Origin: Lodderomyces elongisporus | Taxonomy: Eukaryota; Ascomycota; Pichiomycetes; Serinales; Debaryomycetaceae | Direction of reading: 5' to 3' | Length of the DNA: 64,000 bases | NCBI RefSeq assembly: GCF_030384665.1 | Contig: NC_083673.1 | Coordinates: forward strand, 1,311,501 to 1,375,500 | In this document: one piece after another, positions 53,641 to 64,000 of the stretch | Position numbering within the stretch: the stretch's first letter is position 1 | Layout: the number at the start of each line of letters is the position of its first letter | Program-made: the position numbers and the translations under genes | The notes under the pieces: model-generated | The model's input: the letters and a program-made list of their open reading frames with translations, nothing else | Told to the model about the DNA's origin: nothing | The model's database searches: none

Positions 53641-55044
53641 TGAAAGAAGAGACAGAAAAAAATTACACACACACACACTCACTCACTCAAAAGAGGAACA
53701 ATTTAAGAAGAGACGCGTCAAAATGTTTAACACAATTTTTTTTTTTTCATTTCAAAATTGAAGGAAAAGAGGCACCAACAACATCAAACATCTGTATTAT
53801 TGGGGCTAAACACTTTGAAGAAAAGAACAAATATGTCGTTATTTATGCTTTGCATGATAGTTTATTGGGTATGAACAAAAAGTGATGAAAGAAGGAATGG
53901 TCAGTGGTTAGTGGTGAATGAGAAAAGAGAAAAGAGACAAGACAGGAGTGAAATGCTGACTAACTCTCGAGGAAAAGGATGCAGTATTGAAACTAAAACG
54001 AACCAAAAAACAAAAGCTAAGGAAAGCAAAACAATGGAAAAGCTAAAACACCAAATACCAAATTCACGACGTGTCCATTCTTGTTTTTGTTTTGTTTTGT
54101 TTTGTTTTATTTTGCTGCTGTTGTTTTTTTTATTTTCATTAATTCACAATCTCAAAATGTCCATAGTTCTTTCAACTCAAATAGACAAGATACATATACA
54201 CTCTTATTTTTTTTTTTGGTTTTACCTTTCTTCAACATAAAGGCGGTTACCGAAAAAGGTGAAAATCCTTCCCAAATGGTATCACAATCACCTTAATGCC
54301 CATACACAACAACTTTATATCGTAAAACAAATTTTTTTTAAAAAAAAGGGCCAAATAAAAGAAAAAGATGAACCTGAACTAATCTTGAAAAAAAACAAAC
54401 CAAAAATACGAACGCGCCGTAAGTGAAAAATACTCGGGTCCTTTTCTTTTCTTTTGATTTCTTTTCCTTTCTCTTTGCTATCTTTTAATCTTCTTCAATC
54501 TACTTGAGATCTTCAACCTATCAATCTTTTTATCTTTCCATCACTTAAATTTACAATTTGGGTGAAGTTAAACTTTGTTTTTATTTAATTATATATTTTT
54601 TTTTGTTTTTGTTTTATTTTTATTTTTTGGTTTGTTCACAATCCCAACGGCACAAGTTTATCAAATCTGTTGTCTTATTCATTCTTTTTCTTTATCATCT
54701 TCTTAAAAGATAGCCCAAGAGATAACTCAAGAGATAACCCAAACAAATAAACAGATAGACCTCAGCGGCCTTTTGACGTATACAAACAAATACACAAGAG
54801 TTTTTTTTTTTTTAAGAAAAAAGCAACCCAATATCACACATTCTTTTATTCTTCCTTCATTTGTTCATTCCAGAAATCTCACCATCCAACAATTTTGCAC
54901 CAGGATTCGTCAATTGAAACCTAGAATACAATACTCGAGAATAAAACAACGGTTGTATCCTTTACACATTCCCACAACTCACTCATTTATCACCCGACAC
55001 CTTGCACCACCAACACTCTCACTTTTGACCCAAGCAAACATAAC

Positions 55045-57510
55045 ATGATCATTTCAACAGCAGCAGCAACAACAACAGCAGTAGCACCACCACCACCACA
55101 ACAACAACAACGACATACTGACCATCTGCTCGGCGACAAACATTCATCCAAAGCGCAAGGTCTAACCAGAACATTCAAGACGCTTAAGATCTCAGGGCCC
55201 AAGACCAAGGAAGAAATCACAACCGATTTAAAGTCAAACATAATTCTTGCAGCAAAATTCCCATTCAATGCAGAATCTTCAAATGAGTTGAGCATAAAGA
55301 CTGGTGATATCTTGAAATTATTGGCAACACCCAAGGACGGCTGGATCCTAGTCAAATACATTGATAGACTACACACGCCAGGCTTAATACCAGCTTCCTA
55401 TGTCGATATCGTAGTTAACGATCCAGTGCATCCAATCACCTTAAACTGGCTACACTCGCAAGACACGTATAGTATCATCAATGACCACAAGTACCTAGAC
55501 CTACAATTCAACAAAGTCGAGTCCAAATTCCAAACCATCAACAATAGAGCGTATCCAACATCAGCTTCAATACCAAATTTCTTTCTCTACAAAAAAAGAT
55601 ATTGGTATCGCTTAGATATAGAGTACAGCGACAAGTCCACAGCCCACGTTTGTCGATACTATCAAGACTTCTATAACTTACATATTGACTTGTTAGATTT
55701 GGTCGAGAATGTTGGAAAAAAAGATAGCGCTGATGCGAAAACCTTAAAGTTGCCCAAGTTGCCCGAGCCAATTCCAACGAATACAAAATCTTTGACCAAT
55801 GCTGAAGAAGAGAAAACTGCTATTGGCAGTAGTAATGACAGTAATAACGTCAATGACAAAAACAATAACAAAGACAATAACATCGACAGAAATAACGACC
55901 AAGGTAGCCATAATGACAGTGTAGATGAAAAGGCAAGACAAAGAGCTAGAATTGAGGATGAGTTACAAGAGGTTACAATGTTGTTGAAGAGATGCAATGA
56001 TTTGAACATTTACACTAATAAACTCATCCTTAACAAATATTTGCAAACCTCAAAGCAGCTAGTAGATTGGCTTAGCACTGATTATAAGGACTTGCCCGGG
56101 TTTTGCATTTCAGAGGAGGAACTTCTTCACCGAGAGGAAAATGACACTATATTAAGCAATGACGAGATTAATGAAAAACTTCTTCCAGGATCAATCAATG
56201 TAGTTAAAGATTTCAATGAGAAGAAGCTCAAGCTACAGGAAGAGTTGGAAAGAGAGGCAAAGGCAAAGGAAGAAGAATTGAAGAAGCAAAATAGAAGCGA
56301 TATTGATGGTGATCACGAGGCGGAAGATCTTGACGAATTAACCGAGTTGGCCGACGAAGATTTGCCAGCTAGAAGCAAGTCCAAAAATATCTACAACAAT
56401 TACCAGCAAGCATCCCATGTTTTTTCCTCAGCTAGGCAGCCCTCGTTGAAACTTAATAGTCCGCGCCTCAATAGATCCGATTCAAAGTCAGCGACAAATC
56501 AAGGTGTGCCAACGCAAGGAGCTCATGCCCAAAATAGTCGAAAACATAGCCAGGCTAGTTTGGCACACACAACATCCTTTAGCAGTAATTCATCGTCTTC
56601 TCCAACAGATGCGGCCCCCATAAGAGAACTTCCTGTGAGTACACCAGATACCTCAATCGATTCTGCCTACAATTCTTCATTCACGCAAACACCCAAGCTG
56701 CAACAGTTTAGCATGACTCTGAATCCATTTTTGAATGGTCAAAAAACGGCGTCGTCAACTACACCGGTTGCAATTAAAAAGCAACAGCACCCGCAACAAC
56801 AACAACAACAACAACATCATCATCATCATCCTGCTGTGCCGGAAACAGCACACCAATCCTCTCAGATGGTGCCACCCGGTCCTTACAACCACCCAATGTA
56901 TGGCACACCACCAAAAGGATCACCAAAGTTGATTAACACGAATATTGCCTCGCCCAAAATGCATTATAGCCCGAAACCTGGGCTTCCACCACAAGTCAAC
57001 ACTTCACAGTCTCCGTTGAAGCATTCCCCCAAGACATTCCCAATACCTCCACAACAGTACCAATATCAACAACAACATTCACCATCGGGTCAAAAATCAC
57101 ATCCTCAACCATTTTCTCCTCTGAACCAAGGTATGATTCCTTTAGCGCCAAACCATCAGCAGATGGGATCAAACAACCCCTTTGTGTATACTAAAGGAAA
57201 TGGCGTAAATAGTACAAGTACAAGTGGCGGCAGTGGCAGTGGTGGCAATGGTGGCGATTCGCGCACCCCGCCTCAAAACCTCAAGTGTAAGATCTCCAAT
57301 TTCAATAACGAAACTTTTGCCATTATATTGAATAAGGCGCAGATAAAGAGTGTTCAGGATCTTAAGATTTCAGTGAAGCAGAGAGTATACTATACAAAGC
57401 TCTTTATCAAATTGCCCAATTTGAACAATTATGAGAATATTGATATTGTAAAGTTCAACATTACCGAATTTCTAAGATTCAATGATGAAGTGGCCTTAAG
57501 GATCTCATGA
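55045..57510 (+). CDS. Bem1-type polarity scaffold (SH3-PX-PB1)
   Basis: The 821-residue protein has the domain order of Bem1/Scd2, the scaffold that ties Cdc24, Cdc42 and PAK kinases together at polarity sites. One SH3 domain lies at about 66-125 (NIILAAKFPFNAESSNELSI, DGWILVKY, PGLIPASYVDIV). A PX domain starts near 165 (FFLYKKRYWYRLDIEYSD, HVCRYYQDFYNLHIDLLD) and is split by a long Asn/Asp insertion (about 250-295). A PB1 domain closes the protein (about 743-821; KCKISNFNNETFAIIL, DLKISVKQRV). Between PX and PB1 is a Glu/Lys coiled stretch and a Pro/Ser/Gln-rich region with QQQQQQ and HHHHH (56788-56830). Canonical Bem1 has two SH3 domains and about 550-630 residues. Here only one is seen, and its PGL(I/V)P sequence resembles the second SH3 of Bem1. 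It may be the divergent orthologue or a paralogue, so I give no symbol. Confidence 0.85.
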   Translation: MIISTAAATTTAVAPPPPQQQQRHTDHLLGDKHSSKAQGLTRTFKTLKISGPKTKEEITTDLKSNIILAAKFPFNAESSNELSIKTGDILKLLATPKDGWILVKYIDRLHTPGLIPASYVDIVVNDPVHPITLNWLHSQDTYSIINDHKYLDLQFNKVESKFQTINNRAYPTSASIPNFFLYKKRYWYRLDIEYSDKSTAHVCRYYQDFYNLHIDLLDLVENVGKKDSADAKTLKLPKLPEPIPTNTKSLTNAEEEKTAIGSSNDSNNVNDKNNNKDNNIDRNNDQGSHNDSVDEKARQRARIEDELQEVTMLLKRCNDLNIYTNKLILNKYLQTSKQLVDWLSTDYKDLPGFCISEEELLHREENDTILSNDEINEKLLPGSINVVKDFNEKKLKLQEELEREAKAKEEELKKQNRSDIDGDHEAEDLDELTELADEDLPARSKSKNIYNNYQQASHVFSSARQPSLKLNSPRLNRSDSKSATNQGVPTQGAHAQNSRKHSQASLAHTTSFSSNSSSSPTDAAPIRELPVSTPDTSIDSAYNSSFTQTPKLQQFSMTLNPFLNGQKTASSTTPVAIKKQQHPQQQQQQQHHHHHPAVPETAHQSSQMVPPGPYNHPMYGTPPKGSPKLINTNIASPKMHYSPKPGLPPQVNTSQSPLKHSPKTFPIPPQQYQYQQQHSPSGQKSHPQPFSPLNQGMIPLAPNHQQMGSNNPFVYTKGNGVNSTSTSGGSGSGGNGGDSRTPPQNLKCKISNFNNETFAIILNKAQIKSVQDLKISVKQRVYYTKLFIKLPNLNNYENIDIVKFNITEFLRFNDEVALRIS

Positions 57511-58216
57511 GTCAAACTTGTTAACCATAAAATGATAATAACAAGAACAAAATAAGAATAAAAATAATATTAAAAAATTAAAAAATTAAAACAGAAAATA
57601 AAGCAGAAGCAAGTCTTTTTCTTCTTCCCTCCCTTCCGGCTCCACTACCTCCAAATGTTTGACCGCAGACGTACAAACCAATAACGGCGATTCAATTTTG
57701 TATTAATGTGTATTACTACTATTATTTAATTTTGAAAGTATTTTAAAAAAGTTTTAGTTACTCTTCTTTGACCCTGTTTATGCTAAAGTGTGTTTCCGAC
57801 GGAACTATTGACAATTCTATAAGTTTAAAGAAGCAACGGAGAAGTCCGTGTTTTGTCTGAGCGGAAAAAGTTTACTTGTTAAAGCAGTTGAAACCTCTAT
57901 GCTAAAATTGCAACTTCTTTTTTCTTTTTTTTTTTTTTGTCAATTATCTTTTGTTGTTTCCATTATTGGTTTTATTTCCCATATTTGACACATATGAAAT
58001 ATATATAAATGTAACAGAGCAAAAAAAACAAGGAGGAAATAAAATAACAATGGGAACATTGCATTTAGTATCAGACAATTCTTGCCATCATGCCGACACT
58101 GGGAAAGAGACATAATTTAAGAATATGGCAACATTACTTCTAGGCTCGCTAAGGATATATCGTTCCTTCTTGAATGATCTGATTTTTATGCGTATTTGAA
58201 CTTTTGGTGGTGAGAA

Positions 58217-58260
58217 GGGAGAGAGGGAGAGAGGGAGAGAGGGAGAGAGGGAGAGAGGGA
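58217..58260 (+). repeat. (GGGAGAGA)n 8-bp tandem repeat
   Basis: Five and a half perfect units, all purine on the + strand. Confidence 0.9.
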
Positions 58261-59385
58261 AGGTAAGTTGTTATGTGCATCAATCATGTTCCAAACCATT
58301 CATGTAGCAAGAAAAGTCCTGTGACGTGCCAATACTTTTTTTTTCCTCATTTTTATTTAATGTTGATTCCGGAAACGCATGTTTGATCTAAATCGTACAT
58401 ATACGTCAAGAAGACCTTTCTTTTTTCCTATTCCTTTGATTTTACCTCTTTGCTCAATTGGTTTATTTAAATTTTTCTTTATTTTTTCAATTTTCTTTTT
58501 TGTTTAGTTTTTGACGTTGCATAAATGCATGGAGTTGGCAATGCAGTATGTGGAACGCAAAATAAAAGAAAATGGGAGGTTGCAGTATCAGGTTGGAAAT
58601 CCTATGCACAAGTCAGATGTTTTTTATTCAACATTTTGGTTTGTTCTTATTCTTGAGCTCATTATCTCAAAATTCTTTTTATTTTTCTTTTTGGTGCTTG
58701 CTAGTGTTGGCATTATTGCTTAGCAAATGAACACCCCAATCTTATTTCTTTCTTGATAAAGTCTAGTGGTTAAAATGAAAAAAAAGTAGATTCACATCTT
58801 ATTTTAGTCTGTTTGTCTATTTTCTGTTTGTTCAAACAAGCATTGAATGCAATAAAAAGAGTAAATGGAACTTATATCAACCAAGTTTCATAACTCCGGT
58901 GTCTGGACACAAAAAATAATGCAAAGGTTATAGTGATATGACACGTTTAGATGTGTATTTGACTTGTCATGTGTTTGCACAACCTGCAATATTTCAACCA
59001 ATCAAGTTTGTTCTTTTTGGTAACTTCGAGATGTGTTCTTCTTTTTGTATGTTGTGTTTTCTGGAATACATTCTGTATCTCATACTCAAAAAGGAATGAA
59101 ACAAAAAAGAAAAACAACAACAACAACAACAACAACAACAAGAACCTAAACTGGCAAGATTCACCACGTTTTTTCAAAAAGGGTATGTCACTTTATACTA
59201 GAAACATTTAGCGAAATGTGTAATATCACTGTGTTTCAATAGTTTTGTTTTGCCGGTAGTAAAGTTTAGAGCCGGTTAGAAAGAAAAAAGAAGATAAGAA
59301 ACAATTAAGATGAACTAAAATAAAATAGAAAAAAAAAAGAGTTTGGAAGATGAATTGATTTGGTAAAGCGTGTGAATCAGTAAAG

Positions 59386-59393
59386 TCACGTGA
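59386..59393. promoter_or_regulatory. TCACGTGA palindrome (bHLH/Cbf1-type site)
   Basis: A perfect 8-bp palindrome in the right-hand desert, 1.9 kb downstream of the BEM1-like stop. No gene start is near it inside the window. Confidence 0.3.
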
Positions 59394-61030
59394 ACAAAGC
59401 CAGATACCACTCTATAATTACAAGATCAAAAAGCTTGATGAAGCCTAATATAAACTGATTAACATTGTGCTTTCCCTTAGGAAATGAATTTTTTTTTTAA
59501 AAAAAAAGAAAAAGATGAATAGATTAGCAAGGAAAAAAAAAGAAGAAAAATGGGAACGAAGGGCCAAATAATAACATACACTAATTGTTAATGCCATTTT
59601 CATTCCAAATGTGTTTATCACATTCCTGTTTCTTACCGCGATTTTCGGAAATTGCAAAGTTTTGAGCTTAACCGAAGGTTAGCCAAAGACTAGACTAAGC
59701 TAGGCTAAGTTTTGCAAATGCAACTGCAAATGGAAATTAAAAGGTAAAGATCGACACAGTTTGCACTTTAAAAAGTCTTTAGCATACAAGGTTGTGCAGT
59801 TGATGCAATGGATGTTGCTGTGACAGCTGCAAAAAAGTTGCAGAGTTGTAGTTTTTAGCAGAAATGCAAAGAAAGAAAAAAACAAAAGATGGAATGCATA
59901 TGGTGTGTGCTTGAACGATGTCTGCAGTGATATAACCTTGTACCACAGGAAAATCATAGTGGCTGGAGCAGGGAATCAAACCAATACAGTCCAGAACTTG
60001 AAAAGAAAGCAATCCAGAAAAAAAAAAAAAACTGAGTCAAAGCTAGTAATGATGCAGTCCAAAAGTACCTCAACGTGCGCTCACAACTATGCTTGTGCGT
60101 ACTTTTCGGAAAGCCTTCTTGACCAAGTATTGGATTCAAAAATAGAAAATAATAAAAAAACAACAACAAAAACAACAAAAACAACAACAAGAAAGACAAC
60201 ACAATAACTTTATGGCTTTTCGATTGACCACCAAGGTGAAGATAATTCTTGTACCGTTATGTATTGCAAACGAGCTTCTTTCTCTTCTTCTTTTTGTTTT
60301 TTTCTTTCCTCTTTTTTTTTAAGTTTTTTGCTTTTAGTTTTTTGCTTTTTGCTTTCTGCTTTTTGTCTTTACAGTAGATGAATATGTATTGGAACAATAG
60401 ATTGGAAGAGGTGGAGGAGTATCGAGGGGAACGAAGAGTATTGATGATTGAGAGAAGGGTTCAACAACGTTATTGTGAATACACAGTAAATCAAATAGAC
60501 GCTCTGCATAAAATCCGCTCCGTCTGCCTTTTTTGGTTTCAATTGTCAATTTTCTTCACCATTCAAATTTACCTCTGTGCTATTGTCAGGATTGTGTGAG
60601 GTCTTTTGACTTGAGACCAACCACAATAACGTAATGAAAAACCGACCCGAAGCACAATATATTTTTGTACAAGTGATTTAGAAAACAAAAATATTCCCAC
60701 TACGAAATTTATCTAATAGAAACACCATAAACTATCCTAATCTTTAACACCTTGAAGAGAATTTGCGTTACATTCTTTTTTTGTTCTTTCTTTTGTTCTT
60801 TTGTTCTTTTGTTCTTTCTTCATCAAAACGTTTTGTAGATGAAAGCAAAGAGGAATTTCCGTAAACAAAAGGGTCCAGAATTTCAAGTGCACGGAAGAAA
60901 GATCTTCCACACTATTTTGTCAGAGGTAGTATTAGTAATGATAGCCATAGTGATTATCTCTTTCTTTTTTTTTCTTTTCTCTTTCCTTATTTTTATATTT
61001 TTTGGCGATAGGCTTGGTGGTTGGCCCGCG

Positions 61031-61071
61031 GCCCAGAGGCGTCAATAGCTGGAATTAAACCGCCTCTGGGC
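61031..61071. other. GC-rich perfect inverted repeat (11-bp arms, 19-base loop)
   Basis: Left arm GCCCAGAGGCG (61031-61041) and right arm CGCCTCTGGGC (61061-61071) are exact reverse complements. A direct repeat of CAACAATTG follows at 61071-61079 and 61082-61090. The arms are far more GC-rich than the surroundings, so a chance match is unlikely. It could be an RNA hairpin, a dimeric protein site or a remnant terminal repeat. Confidence 0.7.
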
Positions 61072-61404
61072 AACAATTGGACAACAATTGCTAAAGATTG
61101 GCGCCACATAAAGAGCAAGTGCAAATATGAAAAGTGTGTTCGTATAGCCTACAAAGAAAGAAAAGAAGCAAAAACATGCAAACAATAAACAAGTTTGACG
61201 AAGAATCGCTCTATTGTGTGTATGTGTGCTTGTGTATGTGTTTGTGAGGGAATGAGGGAGGGGTGGAAGTTGGAAGTGAAACAAAATTACTTGCAAATGC
61301 CTGAATGTAGCAAGACATGTGAAAACGGAGAGAAAAGTAAGGACTACAACACTATTCTCCAAATTTACTAAGCTCAACTAGAGACTGTGGTGCAGCTTGA
61401 TCAC

Positions 61405-61435
61405 TTTTTTTTTTTTTTTGGGGGGGGGGGGGGGG
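61405..61435 (-). repeat. T15-G16 homopolymer junction
   Basis: Reads as C16-A15 on the minus strand, the same type of tract as at 53615-53640 in the opposite orientation. Confidence 0.95.
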
Positions 61436-62512
61436 CTGTTTGCTGACCTTTGATATTTGGAAGCATACAAACTGCACTTTTTTGCCCATTTGAGCTATAT
61501 AAAAACAATGTGTCTATAGCTACCAAAAATTTAAAGGGGAGAAAATAGAAAAATACAAACAAACCAACAATCAAGTAGACTGATATTAGATTTGACTTTA
61601 TTTCTTTATTTCAAGCCTACATAAGCGCAATCTACCTTGAAAATAAGTTGTCCAATCATTTGATTTCTTTTGATTTCATATGATTTCAGTTGGCACATTT
61701 ACTTATGCTATCACTTATCTCACGTCTGTGGAACTATGTTTGTTGCTGGAACAATATATTCTATCCAAAAATGTGTGTTTTCGTATATGTGTGAATATAA
61801 CGAGACTCGCCTGCTTTATGTCTAACATCAATTGCAAGCGAGGTGAATACTGCTAAATGAGCAAAAAAGAACACAAGGTTAAGAAACATTTGAAAAGACT
61901 GAAAACGATGCAAGCGAATCTAATATAGGGAACCAACAAGAGTTACTTTTTTTTTTTTTGCTTTTGCATTTTACCAGGTTAGGTTCAGTTGTGTTCATGG
62001 TTGCTCGCCATACTTTGTAGTAGTATTCTACTCAACCCACAAATGTATTTGAAGAATTGTATAAATCTGTTCTTTTCAGGGAGCAAGAAGAAGCAAGGTT
62101 TCACAATTGGCCACTATTGAGTAAAAGAAAAGAAAAAAGAATATAAAAGAAGAAGAAGAAGAAGTAGAAGAAGAAGAAGCAAGACAAGAACTCCTTGGGC
62201 TTCTGTGTTGATAGTGGTTGTAATCTAATGCTTTCTTATGACTGTACTTCACCATGATACGTTTAACTAATTCTTTGCAAAAGCATAGTCAATATGTATT
62301 GGTTTCCAACCACTTTAGTTGAAAAAAAAATAAAACAAAAGTGATTTAAAAAATAGATATCAACAATAAATGCGTCAAGAGTAGCTAATTGGATAAAGCC
62401 AATATACCGTGTTTCTAAAAATAAAGAAAAACAACTCTGCTAGTTACAGTCCCTCCATCGTTTTCCCGTTTGTTTTTCACTTTCGTTTCCAAACAAATGA
62501 TATCATGTAGTT

Positions 62513-62540
62513 GGGGTTGGGAAGGGCGAGGGGGAGGGGG
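62513..62540 (+). other. G-quadruplex candidate
   Basis: Five G runs of 3-5 bases with loops of 1-3 bases lie in 28 bases, with a further GGG at 62545-62547. Confidence 0.65.
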
Positions 62541-64000
62541 AGCTGGGTTAGCGCATCTTACAACTTTCATTAAGGATTGCTTTTATTTCATGCAATCCAA
62601 TGTTTGCGCTTGCTGATATACCATAATAGAGAAAGCAAAAGAAGTAGGCATCAAAGTGCAATACGGTGTAGCTCATGGCGAGATAATGTTTGCTGGAGAA
62701 GGGAAAACAACCAAAAAAAAAAAAATTAAAAAAAAAAAAAATAACAAAAGATAAAAACAGAGTTTTATTTGAAAGTGGTGGAATTTCAGTAGCTTACGAG
62801 AATAAATAATATTGACAATAGTGGGACTGAATGAGCTTGTATGGGGATAGTTATAAATATAAGCAATGGAAGTCAGGAATGAAAGTGGCTGTATATTGTA
62901 CTGTAGCACCATGCCAGCAGTGGAAGTAAGAAGTTGAAGCTCGGTTGATGGGTTTGTGTAACAATGTCACCAGTTGGTGTTATCTCTCTGTTTCTACTTC
63001 TGTTCGTTTTGTGTCATGTTTTGTGTCAGTTTTGTGTCATGTGTTGCTTCTTTTCTTTTTTAGTGTTGATAAAAATTGCACAAGATGCATAGAGCTGCGA
63101 TAGTGCTTTTGTGTTTGTGTAATGTTATGGGCTCACTTTAGTGCATTTGACATCTTTATGCATTTTCTTTTATTTTATTTCACAATTTTTTTTTTTTGCA
63201 AGATTTTTGTTCAATTAATCTCTTACAACAACAACACCATTTTTTACAGAACCAGTAGTAGTAGTAGTAGTAGTAGTAGCACAATTCAGCATTGTATGGG
63301 AGTGGCTCTAGAGGCTGCTAAATTTCAGACTTGCAATAATCTACCTTATATTCTGCTCTTCACAATTTATAATAAACATTTTATCATAAGCAATCCTAAA
63401 GCAATAGAAGGAAAAAACAAAAAAGAAAAAAGAAAGAAAGAAAGAAAGAAAACGTAATAGCAGGAATATACCAATATAATTTATATATACGTAGAAATCT
63501 TTCGAGAAATTAACCAGTCTGAGATTTTGCAATATTTTTTTCTTTCTTTTTCTTTTTTTTGCTTTTTCTGTTTTCTTTTTTACATCTTTTCTTTTTCCAC
63601 TTTTCATAAAAGACATATATAATATTGTTTTTAGCTATATCCAATTGGCTTGTAAACAAAACAATTCACTCAATCCACCAACCATCCACAATTTTCTTCA
63701 CGACAGCGGCATCAACTACAATAATAATAATAATAATAATATTATCATTAGTATTATTATCATTACTAGCATTGTTGTCCAATTTTCCAGTAATTTTCTT
63801 GATTTGGCATCAAGATCAACATCCAAAGTTGAGAATAAAATTTGAAATCAAACTTAAAAGTCAAAAGTCATAGCACTTCCAATTTTTTTTTCTTCTTCGG
63901 ATCAAAACATTTTAGCAGTATAACAACCAAAGTAAACAAATACAGAAACAGAAAGCCAGGAAATCATTCCCTTGAATACATTTGTTTTATTTTTCTTTTT

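Larger units (their letters stand above)
44300..55044. other. 10.7 kb ORF-free region between UME6-like and BEM1-like genes
   Basis: No credible protein gene or tRNA in 10.7 kb, several times longer than any other closed spacer here. It contains CAGTA-type repeats (about 45490-45558), TTGTC repeats (46389-46433), a 12-bp tandem AAGTGTARTWCT (46677-46712), AAAACAAAGC-type repeats (about 46982-47027), (TTC)n (48072-48106), (CT)n (about 49396-49423), TTTCTA repeats (about 51089-51132), a C16-A10 tract (53615-53640) and a 17-bp motif at 49175 that recurs at 52660. CACGTG occurs at 45846-45851. Scattered frames of 60-137 codons are poly-T/poly-A driven or lack ATG starts. Best reading: large promoter and possibly a long 5' leader of UME6, perhaps with non-coding transcripts. 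Confidence 0.6.
57511..64000. other. 6.5 kb or longer ORF-free region at the right end
   Basis: No credible gene to the window edge. It contains (GGGAGAGA)n (58217-58260), TCACGTGA (59386-59393), a CAA run (about 59116-59142), a GC-rich inverted repeat (61031-61071), a T15-G16 tract (61405-61435), GAA-rich repeats (about 62147-62180), a G-quadruplex candidate (62513-62540), a GTA run (about 63257-63279) and an AAT run (about 63720-63741). ATG frames of 60-110 codons (for example 60378-60599 and 60839-61048) lack supporting features. Confidence 0.6.

Noticed and set aside
44300..55044. Centromere as the explanation of the desert
   Set aside because: I found no long inverted repeats by eye, and a giant UME6 promoter explains it more simply. 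It is not excluded; Cse4 ChIP would settle it.
60378..60599. 73-codon ATG frame with a hydrophobic C-terminus
   Set aside because: Length is within chance expectation for 6.5 kb; no conserved motif was seen. A ribosome-profiling signal would change this.
60839..61048. 69-codon ATG frame with a Phe-rich membrane-like stretch, overlapping the left arm of the inverted repeat
   Set aside because: The membrane-like stretch comes from a poly-T run.
1..64000. tRNA genes, LTRs, transposons and CRISPR arrays
   Set aside because: I looked for tRNA B-box/T-loop patterns, paired long repeats with TG...CA ends and reverse-transcriptase-like frames and saw none. A tRNAscan or repeat search would be needed to rule them out fully.

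Overview
This is a 64 kb piece of nuclear DNA from a budding yeast, most likely of the CUG-Ser1 clade (Candida/Lodderomyces group). The gene set is typical of that clade: a Candida-type beta-1,2-mannosyltransferase, a sphingolipid C9-methyltransferase, and an Ume6-type zinc-cluster regulator behind a very long ORF-free region. Leucine is written mostly TTG and CTG is rare. In COQ1 a CTG falls where I recall serine in baker's yeast. The very high density of in-frame and intergenic microsatellites makes Lodderomyces elongisporus my best guess, but that is inference. All genes seen are intron-less on the evidence available. Starts are placed on ATG codons; three genes (DSF2-like, THP3, CSC1-like) have in-frame codons open upstream of the ATG that I did not include.

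Layout. Bases 1-109 hold the acidic C-terminus of an unidentified gene. GSY1 (glycogen synthase, +) converges on a beta-mannosyltransferase gene (-). A 1.9 kb divergent spacer leads to a Sel1-repeat DSF2/Nif1-like gene (+), which converges on an unidentified 953-residue protein gene (-). THP3 (+) converges on MLS1, malate synthase (-). MTS1 (-) lies 2.7 kb upstream of MLS1. COQ1, YRB1 and PHO81 run in tandem on +. LDB17 (-) converges on PHO81, and a CSC1-like channel gene (+) diverges from LDB17. CSC1 converges on a UME6-like regulator (-).

From 44.3 kb on the window changes character. 10.7 kb without a credible gene separates UME6 from a Bem1-type SH3-PX-PB1 scaffold gene (+), and another 6.5 kb or more without a gene follows to the window end. 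Elsewhere spacers run 0.2-2.7 kb. These two deserts hold microsatellites, a repeated 17-bp motif, a GC-rich perfect inverted repeat, homopolymeric C/A tracts and a strong G-quadruplex candidate. The UME6-side desert is best read as a giant promoter/long 5' leader of a morphogenesis master regulator. I cannot exclude a centromere or non-coding RNAs.

Functional themes: carbon storage and gluconeogenic growth (GSY1, MLS1), cell-surface glycan and sphingolipid structure (mannosyltransferase, MTS1), phosphate signalling (PHO81, with a Pho4-type CACGTG box upstream), nuclear transport and mRNA processing (YRB1, THP3), ubiquinone synthesis (COQ1), and polarity, endocytosis and filamentation (BEM1-like, LDB17, UME6). 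Neighbours share no obvious operon-like logic, as expected in yeast. No tRNA, rRNA, transposon, LTR or CRISPR array was recognised.
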